From Xanthomonas theicola (lineage in GTDB: Bacteria; Pseudomonadota; Gammaproteobacteria; Xanthomonadales; Xanthomonadaceae), in NCBI RefSeq assembly GCF_014236795.1, contig NZ_CP049017.1, positions 4,070,001-4,134,000 on the forward strand: 64,000 nt of DNA, read 5' to 3'. Under the pieces are notes generated by a model that was given only the letters and a program-made list of their open reading frames with translations, was not told the DNA's origin and did not search any database. Of this stretch, positions 27,088 to 35,635 are shown piece after piece (positions within the stretch are counted from its first letter, which is position 1; each line of letters begins with the position of its first letter). A program made the translations under genes and the position numbers.

Positions 27088-28236
27088 CTACGCCATCGTC
27101 CCTGCGATCCAGGTATGCCGCACCTGCAGCGCATCGTCGAGCAGCACCAGATCGGCCTGGTAGCCGGGCGCGATGCGGCCGTAGCGGTCGGCCAGGCGCA
27201 GGCATTGCGCCGGATACAGCGAGGCCATGCGTGCCGCCTCGTCCAGGCCCACGCCCAGCCACTGCACGCTGTTGCGCACCGCGCTGGCCATGTCCAGCGC
27301 CGAGCCGGCCAGCGCGCCGGCGGCGTTGCGCACCACGCCGTCCACCGCGGTGATGGTTTCGCCGTACAGGTCGAAGCTGGGGCTGTCGGCGCCGACCATC
27401 GGCATCGCGTCGGTGACCAGGAACAGCGTGCCGCGCGGCTTGGCCGCCAGCGCCACGCGCAGGCTGGCCGGATGCACGTGCACGCCGTCGACGATCAAGC
27501 CGCACCAGGCGTTGTGGTCCTCCAGCGCGGCGCCGACCGCGCCGGGATCGCGTCCCTGCAGCGGCGACATCGCGTTGTACAGATGGGTGAAACCGCACAC
27601 CCCGGCATCCACGCCGGCGCGGATCTCGTCGTAGCTGCCGGCGGTGTGGCCGGCGAACACGCGCGCGCCGGCCGCGGCCAGGGTGCGGATGCTCGCGGCC
27701 GGCAGCCGCTCCGGCGCCAGCGTGATCAAGGTGGCGCCGTTGTCCAGCGAGGTGGCCAGCGCCAGTTCCTGCGCATCGGGCACGCGCAACTTGTCCACGT
27801 TGTGGGTGCCCTTGCGGGCCGGCGCCAGGTACGGCCCTTCCAGGTGGATGCCGAGCACGCCCGGCACGCCCTCGGCGATGGCCTGGCGGGTCGCGGCGAT
27901 CGCTGCGCGCATCACTTCGACGTCGTCGCTGATCAGCGTCGGCAGGTAGCCGGTGGTGCCGTAGCGGCGGTGCGCCTGGCCGATGCGGCGCAGCGCGGCG
28001 ACGTCGGTGCGGTTGTTGAACAGCACGCCGCCGCCGCCGTTGACCTGCAGGTCGATGAAGCCCGGCAGCAGCGTGCCGCCGCCCAGGTCCAGCTGTACCG
28101 GCGCCGCGGCCACGCGCGCGTCGCCGTCGTCGAGCACGGCGGCGATGCGCCCACCGTCCAGCAGCACGCCCACGCCATCGAGGAATCCGTCCTCGCCGAG
28201 CACGCGCGCATTGCGCAGCGCCGTCGTCGTCGTCAT
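27088..28236 (-). CDS. nagA: N-acetylglucosamine-6-phosphate deacetylase
   Basis: A 382-residue amidohydrolase that converts GlcNAc-6-phosphate to glucosamine-6-phosphate and acetate. Motifs seen are LLPGFIDLQVNGGGGV, GIHLEGPYLAPARKG, GHTAGSYDEI, HLYNAMSPLQGRDPG, IVDGVHVHP and FLVTDAMPMVG with the catalytic aspartate. The start ATG 28236 overlaps the nagB-II stop (TAATG), so the two are coupled. It is the last gene of the minus-strand nag cluster. The length is typical. Confidence 0.94.
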   Translation of the reverse strand: MTTTTALRNARVLGEDGFLDGVGVLLDGGRIAAVLDDGDARVAAAPVQLDLGGGTLLPGFIDLQVNGGGGVLFNNRTDVAALRRIGQAHRRYGTTGYLPTLISDDVEVMRAAIAATRQAIAEGVPGVLGIHLEGPYLAPARKGTHNVDKLRVPDAQELALATSLDNGATLITLAPERLPAASIRTLAAAGARVFAGHTAGSYDEIRAGVDAGVCGFTHLYNAMSPLQGRDPGAVGAALEDHNAWCGLIVDGVHVHPASLRVALAAKPRGTLFLVTDAMPMVGADSPSFDLYGETITAVDGVVRNAAGALAGSALDMASAVRNSVQWLGVGLDEAARMASLYPAQCLRLADRYGRIAPGYQADLVLLDDALQVRHTWIAGTMA

Positions 28237-29276
28237 TACACCGTCTCCGTCACTTTGTTCAGATGCGGCGGCAGGTCCGGGTTGTAGCCGCGGCGCAGCG
28301 CCAGCGCATTGATCGCGCGGTAGAAGCTCTGGATGGTCAGCAGCGGCGCGCACGCCGGGTGCGGCGCGGCGACCAACGGCAGGTCGCCGTCGGCGCTGGC
28401 CAGCCAGACCTGCGCGCCGCGGCCGCGGAACTCCTCGGCCAGGCGGCGGGTGCCGGCGCCGGTCTCGTCCGGCTGGGCGAAGGCCAGCACCGGGAAACCG
28501 GGGCCGACCAGCGCCATCGGCCCGTGCTTCACTTCCGCCGAGCTGTAGGCCTCGGCATGCAGGCCGCAGGTTTCCTTGAACTTCAGCGCCGCTTCCTGCG
28601 CGGCGGCCAGGCCCAGGCCCCGGCCGAGCACGAACAGGTTGTGCGCGTCGACCAGGCCGTCGGTGAGCGGGCGCCAGTCGGCCTGCCAGGCCGCGCGCAG
28701 CGCCTGCGGCAACGCGTCCAGTGCGGCGAGCAGCGCCGGGTCGTGCTTCCAGTGCGCGCCAAGCTGCAGGATCGCCGCCAGCGAGGCCAGGTAGCTCTTG
28801 GTCGCCGCCACGCTCTTCTCCGGGCCGGCGCCGAGCGCGATCACGGTGTCGGCCAGCTGCGCCAGCGGCGAATCCTCGACGTTGACCAGCGCCATCACGC
28901 GCGCGCCGGCGGCCTTGGCCGCCTCGGCGTTGCGCAGCAGGTCCGGGCTCTTGCCGGACTGCGAGATCACCAGGTACAGCGCGCCGCGCAACTGCAATGG
29001 GGTGGAGTACACCGAACCCACCGACGGCGAGGCCGAGGCGGTGACCACGCCGAGTTGGGTCTCGAACAGGTACTTGGCGTAAGTCGCGGCGTGGTCGGAA
29101 CTGCCGCGCGCGCAGGTGACCACGAATGGCGGCGGATCGGCGCGCAGCGCGGCGGCCAGCGCGCTCACCACCGCCTGGTTGCGCGCGAACTGCGCGGCGA
29201 CGACGGCGGCGGTGTCCGCGGCCTCGCGGAACATCAGGGTTTCGGTTTCGGAAGGCAGCGCCATGGGCAAGGTCAT
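28236..29276 (-). CDS. nagB-II: Glucosamine-6-phosphate deaminase, SIS-domain type (NagB-II)
   Basis: A 346-residue protein with two SIS domains but without the glutamine amidotransferase part of GlmS, the layout of NagB-II. SIS motifs are CARGSSDHAATYAKYLFE, VISQSGKSPDLLRNA and EAYSSAEVKHGPMALV. It converts glucosamine-6-phosphate to fructose-6-phosphate and ammonia. ATG 29276 overlaps the stop of the LacI-type gene (ATGA). An in-frame ATG lies 12 bases downstream. Position between regulator and nagA supports the role. Confidence 0.92.
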   Translation of the reverse strand: MTLPMALPSETETLMFREAADTAAVVAAQFARNQAVVSALAAALRADPPPFVVTCARGSSDHAATYAKYLFETQLGVVTASASPSVGSVYSTPLQLRGALYLVISQSGKSPDLLRNAEAAKAAGARVMALVNVEDSPLAQLADTVIALGAGPEKSVAATKSYLASLAAILQLGAHWKHDPALLAALDALPQALRAAWQADWRPLTDGLVDAHNLFVLGRGLGLAAAQEAALKFKETCGLHAEAYSSAEVKHGPMALVGPGFPVLAFAQPDETGAGTRRLAEEFRGRGAQVWLASADGDLPLVAAPHPACAPLLTIQSFYRAINALALRRGYNPDLPPHLNKVTETV

Positions 29277-30340
29277 GTGGGATCGGGGGAGGGAGAGCGG
29301 CGGGAATGCGGCTGCATCGGCGCGGTCGAGCCGCGCACCACCAGCTGCGGGACGAAGCCCTGGTTGTGCACCGGGGCCGGATGGTCTTCGTAGGCGTCGC
29401 TGCGCAGCTGGCTGATCAGCAGCCGTGCGGCGTGGCGCGCAATGTCCTCGGTGGCCTGCTTGGCGGTGGTCAGCGCCGGCCACGACTGGCGCGAGAACGG
29501 GCTGTCCTCGAAGCCGGCGATGGACAGGTCGTAGGGCACGTTCATGCCCGCCGACTTGGCCGCGGCGAGCACGCCGGCGGCGATCTCGTCGTTGGACCCG
29601 AAGATCGCGGTCGGCGGCTCGCGCAGCGCCAGCAGCCGCCGCGCGCCGCGGAAACCGTCGTCGAAGGTGTAGTCGCCGGGCACCACCAGGTGCTTGTCCA
29701 GGGTGATGCCGTAGTCCTTCAGCGCCGCCTCGTAGCCGGCGTAGCGCTCGCCGCTGGAGCGGTGCGAGGTGCCGCCCCACAGGAAACCGATGCGCTGGTG
29801 GCCGAGCTGGATCAGGTGCTCGGTGACCTCGTAGGCGGCGTCGCGGTCGTCGACGTAGACGCAGGGGCCGTCCTTGGGATCCTCGGTGGCGGCGATGATG
29901 CGCACGGTCTTGATGCCGCGCACGGTCAGCGCCGCGACCAGTTCCACCCGCTCGGACATCGGCGCGGTCAGTACCAGCCCGGCCAGGCGCGAGCGCTGGG
30001 CCCACTCGGCCAGCTCCTCGGCCAGCATCGGCGAGGTCGAGTCGCAGGGATGGATCTGCAGGCCGAAGCCGGTCTCGCGGCACGCCGCCAGCACGCCGTT
30101 CTGCATGCCGATGATGTGGTACGGATTGGGGTTGTCGTACAGCAGCCCGATCACGAACGGCGTGCCGCTGCGCAGGTTGCGCGCCGACGGGTCCGGTTCG
30201 TAGTCCAGCTCGGCGATGGCGTGCAGCACGCGCGCGCGCGTGGCCTGCATCACCGACGGTTCGTTGTTGATGACCCGCGACACGGTCTTCAGCGACACCC
30301 GCGCCCGCTCGGCGACATCTTTGATGGTGGGTCTGCGCAT
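29273..30340 (-). CDS. nagR: LacI-family regulator of the nag cluster
   Basis: A 355-residue LacI-type repressor. The N-terminal helix-turn-helix is TIKDVAERARVSLKTVSRVINN. The periplasmic-binding-like effector domain follows (IGLLYDNPNPYHIIGMQ, RIIAATEDPKDGPCVYVDDR, IGFLWGGTSHRSSGERYAGY, AIFGSNDEIAAGVLAAAK). It probably senses a GlcNAc-derived sugar and controls nag genes. MRRPTIKD at 30340 is the conventional start; ATGs at 30355 and 30373 are in frame. It lies between the transporter and the deaminase gene and overlaps the latter. Confidence 0.88.
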   Translation of the reverse strand: MRRPTIKDVAERARVSLKTVSRVINNEPSVMQATRARVLHAIAELDYEPDPSARNLRSGTPFVIGLLYDNPNPYHIIGMQNGVLAACRETGFGLQIHPCDSTSPMLAEELAEWAQRSRLAGLVLTAPMSERVELVAALTVRGIKTVRIIAATEDPKDGPCVYVDDRDAAYEVTEHLIQLGHQRIGFLWGGTSHRSSGERYAGYEAALKDYGITLDKHLVVPGDYTFDDGFRGARRLLALREPPTAIFGSNDEIAAGVLAAAKSAGMNVPYDLSIAGFEDSPFSRQSWPALTTAKQATEDIARHAARLLISQLRSDAYEDHPAPVHNQGFVPQLVVRGSTAPMQPHSRRSPSPDPT

Positions 30341-30382
30341 GCTGCGGCCCTGCATGTCGGGAAGTGCGCCCATGATGCGGGA

Positions 30383-31663
30383 TCAGCCGCGGACGGTGGC
30401 CTGCCCGGCGCGGTGGCCGACCAGGGAATAGAACAGGATGTACAGGTAGCAGGGCACCATCAGCAGCATGAACACCAGCTGGAAATCGAAGTGCTGCTTC
30501 AGCACCGCGAACAGCTGCGGGATGATCGCGCCGCCGGCGATGCCCATCACCAGCAGCGCCGAGCCGATCTCGGTGTGGCGGCCCAGGCCCTTGATCGCCA
30601 GCGGGAAGATCGCCGGCCACATCATCGCGTTGGCGAAGCCTAGCGCGGCGACGAAGCCCACCGACACGTAGCCGTGGGTGAGGTAGGCGCCGGCCGAGAA
30701 CAGCACGCCCAGCAGCGCCGAGACGCTGAGGTAGCGCGCCTGCGAGATCAGCGCCGGGATCAGCAGCAGGCCGGCCACGTAGCCGGCCAGCATCGCCGCC
30801 AGGGTGAACGAGGTGAACAGCTTGGTCTGGTCCAGCGGTAGATGGAAACCGTTGCCGTAGGTGCCGATCGCGTCGCCGGCCATCACTTCCACGCCCACGT
30901 ACACGAACAGGCACAGCACGCCCAGCCACAGGTGCGGGAACTGGAAGATGCTGGTCTTCTGCGCAGGGCTGCCGGCGCCGACCGGCGCGGCGTTGACTTC
31001 CGAGGCTTTCAGTTCCGGCAGCGGCGAGAACAGCACGCCGATCGCCACCAGTACCAGCACCCCGGCCATCGCCAGGTATGGCGCGTGGATCTTGGCGGCG
31101 AACGCGGTGAGCAGCGCTTGCTTGGCCGCCGGGTCGGCGGCCTGCACCTGCGCGGCCAGGTCGCCGACGCCGTGCAGCACCAGAGTGCCGATCAGGAACG
31201 GCGCCAGGATGCCGGCGATCTTGTTGCAGATGCCCATCACCGCGATGCGCCGCGCCGCGCTCTCGATGGGGCCGAGAATGCTGATGTACGGGTTGATCGC
31301 GGTCTGCAGCAGGGCCAGGCCGCTGCCGATCACGAACAGGCCGGCCAGCGCGCCGGGATAGAAGCGCTGCGTGGCGAACTGGCCGAACGCCGCCGCGCCG
31401 GCGGCCATCACCACCAGGCTCAACGCCAGGCCCTTCTTCATGCCGGTGCGCTTGAGGATCCACGACGACGGCAACGCCAGGAAGAAGTACGACAGGTAGA
31501 ACACCATCAGCACCAGGAACGCGTTGACCTCGTCGAGGTCGAACGCCAGCCGCACGAAGGTGATCAGCGGGCCGTTGATCCAGGTGAAGAAGCCGATGAT
31601 GAAGAACAGCAAGCCGACGATGGCGATCGAGGCGAAGGGACTGACAGGCCGTGCGGTGGTCAT
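30383..31663 (-). CDS. nagP: GlcNAc transporter NagP (MFS, glucose/galactose-type)
   Basis: A 426-residue, 12-segment inner-membrane permease. The family segments ITFVRLAFDLDEVNAFLVL, YFFLALPSSWILKRTG, LALLQTAINPYISILGP, FANAMMWPAIFPLAIKGLG and GSALLVMGIAGGAIIPQLF belong to FucP/GluP-like sugar symporters. In Xanthomonas and Shewanella this type carries GlcNAc. It follows nagQ by 40 bases on the same strand and is probably in the nag transcript. Confidence 0.9.
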   Translation of the reverse strand: MTTARPVSPFASIAIVGLLFFIIGFFTWINGPLITFVRLAFDLDEVNAFLVLMVFYLSYFFLALPSSWILKRTGMKKGLALSLVVMAAGAAAFGQFATQRFYPGALAGLFVIGSGLALLQTAINPYISILGPIESAARRIAVMGICNKIAGILAPFLIGTLVLHGVGDLAAQVQAADPAAKQALLTAFAAKIHAPYLAMAGVLVLVAIGVLFSPLPELKASEVNAAPVGAGSPAQKTSIFQFPHLWLGVLCLFVYVGVEVMAGDAIGTYGNGFHLPLDQTKLFTSFTLAAMLAGYVAGLLLIPALISQARYLSVSALLGVLFSAGAYLTHGYVSVGFVAALGFANAMMWPAIFPLAIKGLGRHTEIGSALLVMGIAGGAIIPQLFAVLKQHFDFQLVFMLLMVPCYLYILFYSLVGHRAGQATVRG

Positions 31664-31703
31664 GGGCGGGCGGGCTCCGGGAGGGCGCGTGGATTGGCGC
31701 GGA

Positions 31704-32459
31704 TTACCGTCGCAGTTCGGCGACGAAGTCGTAGTAGTCGTTGTGGCAATAGGTGTCGGTCAGTTCGATCGCGCTGCCGTCGCGGGTGTAGCCGACCCGC
31801 ACCACGTGCAGGATCGCCTCGCCTTCCTTCATGCCCAGATGCCCGGCCAGCCGCGCCGGCAGGTTGATCGCGCGGAAGTACTGCAGCGCGCGCACCACCG
31901 GCGTGCCCTGCTCGTCCAGGTAGGCGTACAACGAATCGCCGATCGCCTGCGGATCGGGCACGGTGCGCTGCGGCAGCACCGCCTTCTCGTAGGCCATCAC
32001 CCGGCCGTCGGCGCTGCGCAGGCGGGTCAGCGACGCCACCACGGTGTCCGGCGACAGGCCCAGGCGCAGGATCTCCTCGCCGTGCGCTGGGCGCACGCGC
32101 CGTTCCAGCCAGCGCGTGCCCGGCTCCAGGCCCTTCATGCGCAGGGTCTCGCTGAAGCTGGCCAGACCACTGAGCTGGTGCTGGATCTGCGAGGTGATGA
32201 ACGTGCCGGCGCCCTGCCGGCGCGAGACCAGGCCCTGTTCGACCAGCGCATCCACCGCCTGGCGCAGGGTCACCCGCGACACCTGCAGCTGCTCGCACAG
32301 CTGGCGTTCGGCCGGCAAGGCCTCGCCCGGTTGCCATTGCCCCCCCTTGATCGCCTCCACCAGCTTGCTGGCCAACTGCAGGTACAACGGGGTCGGCGCG
32401 CTCGGGTCCACGGCCAGGCCCGCCAGTCTGGGATCGGCCTCCGGCTTGGGCTTGGTCAT
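31704..32459 (-). CDS. nagQ: GntR/HutC-family regulator NagQ
   Basis: A 251-residue regulator. The winged helix covers about residues 20-90 (PLYLQLASKLVEAIKGGQW, LPAERQLCEQLQVSRVTLRQ, LVSRRQGAGTFITSQ). A UTRA ligand domain follows (AYEKAVLPQRTVPDP, RVGYTRDGSAIELTDTYCHN). NagQ-type repressors respond to GlcNAc-6-phosphate or a related sugar. The start MTKPKPEADPRLAG at 32459 is preferred. The upstream ATG at 32513 would put the candidate operator (32494-32509) inside the gene. It is the first gene of the nag cluster. Confidence 0.87.
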   Translation of the reverse strand: MTKPKPEADPRLAGLAVDPSAPTPLYLQLASKLVEAIKGGQWQPGEALPAERQLCEQLQVSRVTLRQAVDALVEQGLVSRRQGAGTFITSQIQHQLSGLASFSETLRMKGLEPGTRWLERRVRPAHGEEILRLGLSPDTVVASLTRLRSADGRVMAYEKAVLPQRTVPDPQAIGDSLYAYLDEQGTPVVRALQYFRAINLPARLAGHLGMKEGEAILHVVRVGYTRDGSAIELTDTYCHNDYYDFVAELRR

Positions 32460-32493
32460 CGCGCTCGCTCCAGACCGCATGGATTCATCATGT

Positions 32494-32509
32494 CCAATAT
32501 AGTACCAAT
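32494..32509. promoter_or_regulatory. Candidate operator upstream of nagQ
   Basis: CCAAT-ATAGTA-CCAAT is a direct repeat with an 11-base period, an AT-rich patch in a GC-rich gap just before nagQ. It sits where autoregulation by NagQ would be expected. The link is by position only. Confidence 0.4.
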
Positions 32510-32564
32510 CCATGGCGCATGCACGCCGGGTCAGCGCCACAGGGACGGCCGCCGCCGGTCCATC

Positions 32565-32882
32565 CACCAGACATCAGGCCGGTGACATACACCGCGGCAG
32601 TGCCGCGCGGACCTTGCACCTGCAAACAAGCGCCGGCCAGCGCGGCGCAGATTCCGCCGTAGTTCATCTGTGTCGGGTTCAGCGCGGTGATCTGCGCATC
32701 GGCCGGAATCGGATCCAGCAACAGGCGCCGTCGGAACAACCCGAGCCGGTACAGGTCGCGGTGCCGTTGCAGATCCCGTTCCAGGCCGCGACGGCGGGTG
32801 CGGCGATGGCGGCCAGGCACAGCGCGGCGAACGGGGGATGATGCGCAAGGCGCAGCGCGCGCGGGGCGCGGCGTGTCGGCAT
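32565..32882 (-). pseudogene. Bacterial expansin (EXLX-like), truncated and frameshifted
   Basis: ATG 32882 begins a signal peptide (PPFAALCLAAIAAPAVA) followed by AWNGICNGTATCTGSGCSDG. A frame change then gives LLDPIPADAQITALNPTQMN and YGGICAALAGACLQVQGP with VYVTGL, the start of domain D1 of expansin-like proteins. The conserved aspartate region after VYVTD and all of domain D2, which binds cellulose, are missing. Expansins loosen plant cell walls without hydrolysis. The loss contrasts with the intact GH12 gene. Confidence 0.7.
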
Positions 32883-33085
32883 GCGGATTCTCCTCGGCGA
32901 ACAGTTGGCCGCGCCGCAGCACGCGCGGAACGCCGCGCGCCGGCCCGGGCACGACGCGGGCCGGCGCACGCTATGCCAGGCACGACGGGCGCACCGGCAC
33001 CACTACCGGGGAAACCGCATCTTGGCCGATGGCGTAGACCGCGGCCGCGGTCCGGCAGCACGGCGCGCGCGGTACGCGGCGACCA

Positions 33086-33490
33086 TCAACGGCGGCCGCG
33101 CGCCGTGCCGCTCTCCAGCCGCCACAGCCAGTCGCGTAGCGGCGTCAGCGCCGTGGCCATCCCCGCCGCCACGCCCAGCGCACCGGCCAGCGCGTCGAAC
33201 GGATCGGCCGAGCGCGTGGTGGTCCAGGCGCCCTGCGCGAACTCGATGCCGATGCCGAGCAGCACCAGGCCCAGCGCCGCCCGACGCCAGGCGCGCGGCC
33301 CGGCATAGACCTGCACCGCGCCGGCCGCCAGCAGCAGGTAGGCGATGAAATGCTCGGCCTTGTCGCTGTCCGGCACGTCCGACAGCTGCGGCGGCTGCGG
33401 CATCAGGCAGACGTAGATCAGCACCAGCACGCCCAGCCACCACAGCCCCAGCCACAGCCAGGGCCGGCGGAACGCACGCACCGCCGCCAT
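33086..33490 (-). CDS. VanZ-like family membrane protein
   Basis: A 134-residue protein with four hydrophobic segments (LWLGLWWLGVLVLIYVCLMP, FIAYLLLAAGAVQVYA, AALGLVLLGIGIEFAQ, FDALAGALGVAAGMATAL). The DSDKAEHFIAYLLLA and GIGIEFAQ-W patterns are typical of VanZ-like proteins. The function is unknown in Gram-negative bacteria. Its ATG overlaps the stop of the upstream methyltransferase gene (TGATG), so both are co-translated. Confidence 0.82.
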   Translation of the reverse strand: MAAVRAFRRPWLWLGLWWLGVLVLIYVCLMPQPPQLSDVPDSDKAEHFIAYLLLAAGAVQVYAGPRAWRRAALGLVLLGIGIEFAQGAWTTTRSADPFDALAGALGVAAGMATALTPLRDWLWRLESGTARGRR

Positions 33491-34674
33491 CACAGCCGCC
33501 AGGTCAGGTTGCCGGCCAGGAACGCCGGCGCCAGCGACACGTCGCGCTCGAAGCCCATCACCTGGAAGCGCTCGCCCATCTCGCTGGGCAGGGTCAGCCG
33601 TTTCACCTGCTCGCGCAGGCGCAGGCGGCCACGCTCGTCGCTGCGCGCCTCGGCCTCGGCCAGCAGCCCATCCAGGCCGTTGCCGAGCAGGAAGCTGGCC
33701 TGGGTGCAGTAGCCGCCCAGCGCGAAGCCGGCGCCGGTGCCGGCCTCGGCCAGTGCGGTGAAATCCACCGACGCGGTCAGGTCCTGCAGGCCCGGCCACA
33801 GGTAGGGGTCGGCATGGGTGCGATGCCGGTAGAACGCGCGCAGCGTGCCGTCGTCGCGCTGCGGCAGGTAGAACTCGCCGCGCGGATAGCCGTAGTCGAC
33901 GAACAGCAGCGCGCCGCGGCGCAGGCCGCCGGCCACCGCCTGGACCCAGTACGGCAGCTGCGGCAGCAGTTCGGAGCGGTAACCGTCGACGAACGGCGCC
34001 TGCAGATCGCGTTCGATGTGCCGCACCGCCGCCGCCAGCAGCGGATCGGCCGGCTGCTCGCCGCGGCGGAAGCGGCCTTCGCCGTCCAGCGTCACGGTTT
34101 CCTCGAACACCTCGCCCTCGCGCAGCACGAAGCGCGGCGTCGGCAGCGCATCGATCACCTCGTTGGCGAACAGCACCCCGTTCCAGTCGTCCTCGAACGG
34201 CCGCTCCAGCCACTCCACCAGCTCGAACACCGGCGGGATCAGGGCGCGTTGCAGGCGTTCGCGCTGGCGCGCGCGCAGGTCGGCGCTGGGCTCCAGGATC
34301 GCGTAGCGCTCGGGCAGCGCATCCAGCGCCAGCAGACGCTTGAGCATGACCTCGGCGAACGCGCCGCTGCCGCCGCCCACCTCCAGCATCCGCGCCTGCG
34401 GCCCGAGCTGCTGCAGCACCGGCGCCAGCGCGTTGGAGACGGTGGCGGCGAACAGCGGCCCCAGTTCCGGCGCGGTGACGAAGTCGCCCTCCTCGCCGAA
34501 CTTGCTGCTGCCGGCGCTGTAGTAGCCCAGGCCCGGCGCGTACAGCGCCAGCTCCATGAAGCGCGAGAACGGGATTGCCCCGCCGCCGCCGGCGATCTCG
34601 GCGCGCAGGTGCGCGGCCAGGCGCGCACTGTGGGCGAGCGCGTCGGCGTCGGGCGTGGGAAAGTCGATAGGCAT
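33490..34674 (-). CDS. SAM-dependent methyltransferase, MidA/NDUFAF7 family (DUF185)
   Basis: A 394-residue protein of COG1565. The N-terminal GGGGAIPFSRFMELALYAP and GLGYYSAGSSKFGEEGDFVT blocks, the SAM-binding MLEVGGGSGAFAEVML, and NGVLFANEVIDALPTPRF match the family. The eukaryotic member NDUFAF7 methylates an arginine of complex I; the bacterial role is not established. It is divergent from the pteridine reductase gene, with 54 bases between the start codons, and coupled to the VanZ-like gene. Confidence 0.88.
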   Translation of the reverse strand: MPIDFPTPDADALAHSARLAAHLRAEIAGGGGAIPFSRFMELALYAPGLGYYSAGSSKFGEEGDFVTAPELGPLFAATVSNALAPVLQQLGPQARMLEVGGGSGAFAEVMLKRLLALDALPERYAILEPSADLRARQRERLQRALIPPVFELVEWLERPFEDDWNGVLFANEVIDALPTPRFVLREGEVFEETVTLDGEGRFRRGEQPADPLLAAAVRHIERDLQAPFVDGYRSELLPQLPYWVQAVAGGLRRGALLFVDYGYPRGEFYLPQRDDGTLRAFYRHRTHADPYLWPGLQDLTASVDFTALAEAGTGAGFALGGYCTQASFLLGNGLDGLLAEAEARSDERGRLRLREQVKRLTLPSEMGERFQVMGFERDVSLAPAFLAGNLTWRL

Positions 34675-34728
34675 GCGGCGCTGGATTGCGTGGACAATGC
34701 ACAGCATAGCCGAGCGTGGAATGCACAC

Positions 34729-35463
34729 ATGATCGAGACCAAAGTCGCCCTGATCACCGGCAGCGCGCGCCGCATCGGCGCCGGTATCGCGCAGCGCCTG
34801 CACGCGGTCGGCTATCGCGTGGCCCTGCATGCGCATACCTCGCAGGCCGAACTGCAGGCGCTGGCGCAGGGACTGGAAGCGCGCCGCCCCGGCAGCACGC
34901 TGGCCCTGCATGCCGACCTGCGCGACGCCGCGCAGCTGCCGGCGCTGGTGGCGCAGTGCGTGCAGCGTTTCGGTCGGCTCGATGCGTTGGTCAACAACGC
35001 CTCCAACTTCTACCCCACCCCGCTGGCCGAGGCCACGCCGACGCAATGGGACGACCTGTTCGCGGTCAACGCGCGCGCGCCGCTGTTCCTGGCTCAGGCC
35101 GCGGCCGCGCAGTTGCGCGAGCACCGTGGCACGATCGTCAACATCACCGACCTGCACGCCGAGCAACCGCTGCGCGCGCACCCGCTGTACAGCGCAGCGA
35201 AGGCGGCACTGACGATGCTGACCCGCGCGCTGGCGCTGGAACTGGCGCCGCAGGTGCGGGTCAATGCCATCGCCCCGGGCGCGATCCTGTGGCCGGACGC
35301 CGGCAAGGACGGCGCCGCGCAGCAGGAGCTGCTGGCGCGCACGCCGCTGGCGCGGATCGGCCAGGTCGAAGAGATCGCCGAAGCAGTGCGCTGGCTGCTC
35401 GACGATGCCGGCTTCGTCACTGGGCAGACGTTGCGGGTGGACGGGGGGAGGGGGCTTACCTGA
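34729..35463 (+). CDS. Pteridine reductase (short-chain dehydrogenase, FolM/PTR1-like)
   Basis: A 244-residue SDR enzyme that reduces dihydropteridines with NADPH. TGSARRIGAGIAQRLH is the variant glycine motif with paired arginines typical of pteridine reductases. LVNNASNFYPTPL and the catalytic YSAAKAAL motif follow, and INITD-LHAEQPL-type residues precede the tyrosine. ATG 34729 gives the normal N-terminus. It lies next to folK, convergent with it, giving a small folate/pterin locus. Confidence 0.87.
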   Translation: MIETKVALITGSARRIGAGIAQRLHAVGYRVALHAHTSQAELQALAQGLEARRPGSTLALHADLRDAAQLPALVAQCVQRFGRLDALVNNASNFYPTPLAEATPTQWDDLFAVNARAPLFLAQAAAAQLREHRGTIVNITDLHAEQPLRAHPLYSAAKAALTMLTRALALELAPQVRVNAIAPGAILWPDAGKDGAAQQELLARTPLARIGQVEEIAEAVRWLLDDAGFVTGQTLRVDGGRGLT

Positions 35464-35467
35464 GGAG

Positions 35468-35635
35468 CCGGGACTGGGGACTGGGGACTCGGTGGTCATG
35501 AAGGCTGGCAGTGCCTCGCACAGCGCACGCTCGGGGTCAGGAAGCCGTCCCCAAGACCGCCCCGTCCCACAAATGCCGCCTTTATCGAGTCCCCAGTCCC
35601 CAGTCCCGGGTCCCGGCTTCATCGAGCTCCACCAC
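35468..35635. repeat. Inverted GGGACTC-type intergenic repeat
   Basis: GGGACTGGGGACTGGGGACTC near 35469 and its complement GAGTCCCCAGTCCCCAGTCCC near 35598 face each other across about 110 bases. A related pair flanks the gap at 46612-46752. The right arm covers the 3' end of folK, whose last codons (RDWGLGTR) come from the repeat. Confidence 0.75.
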
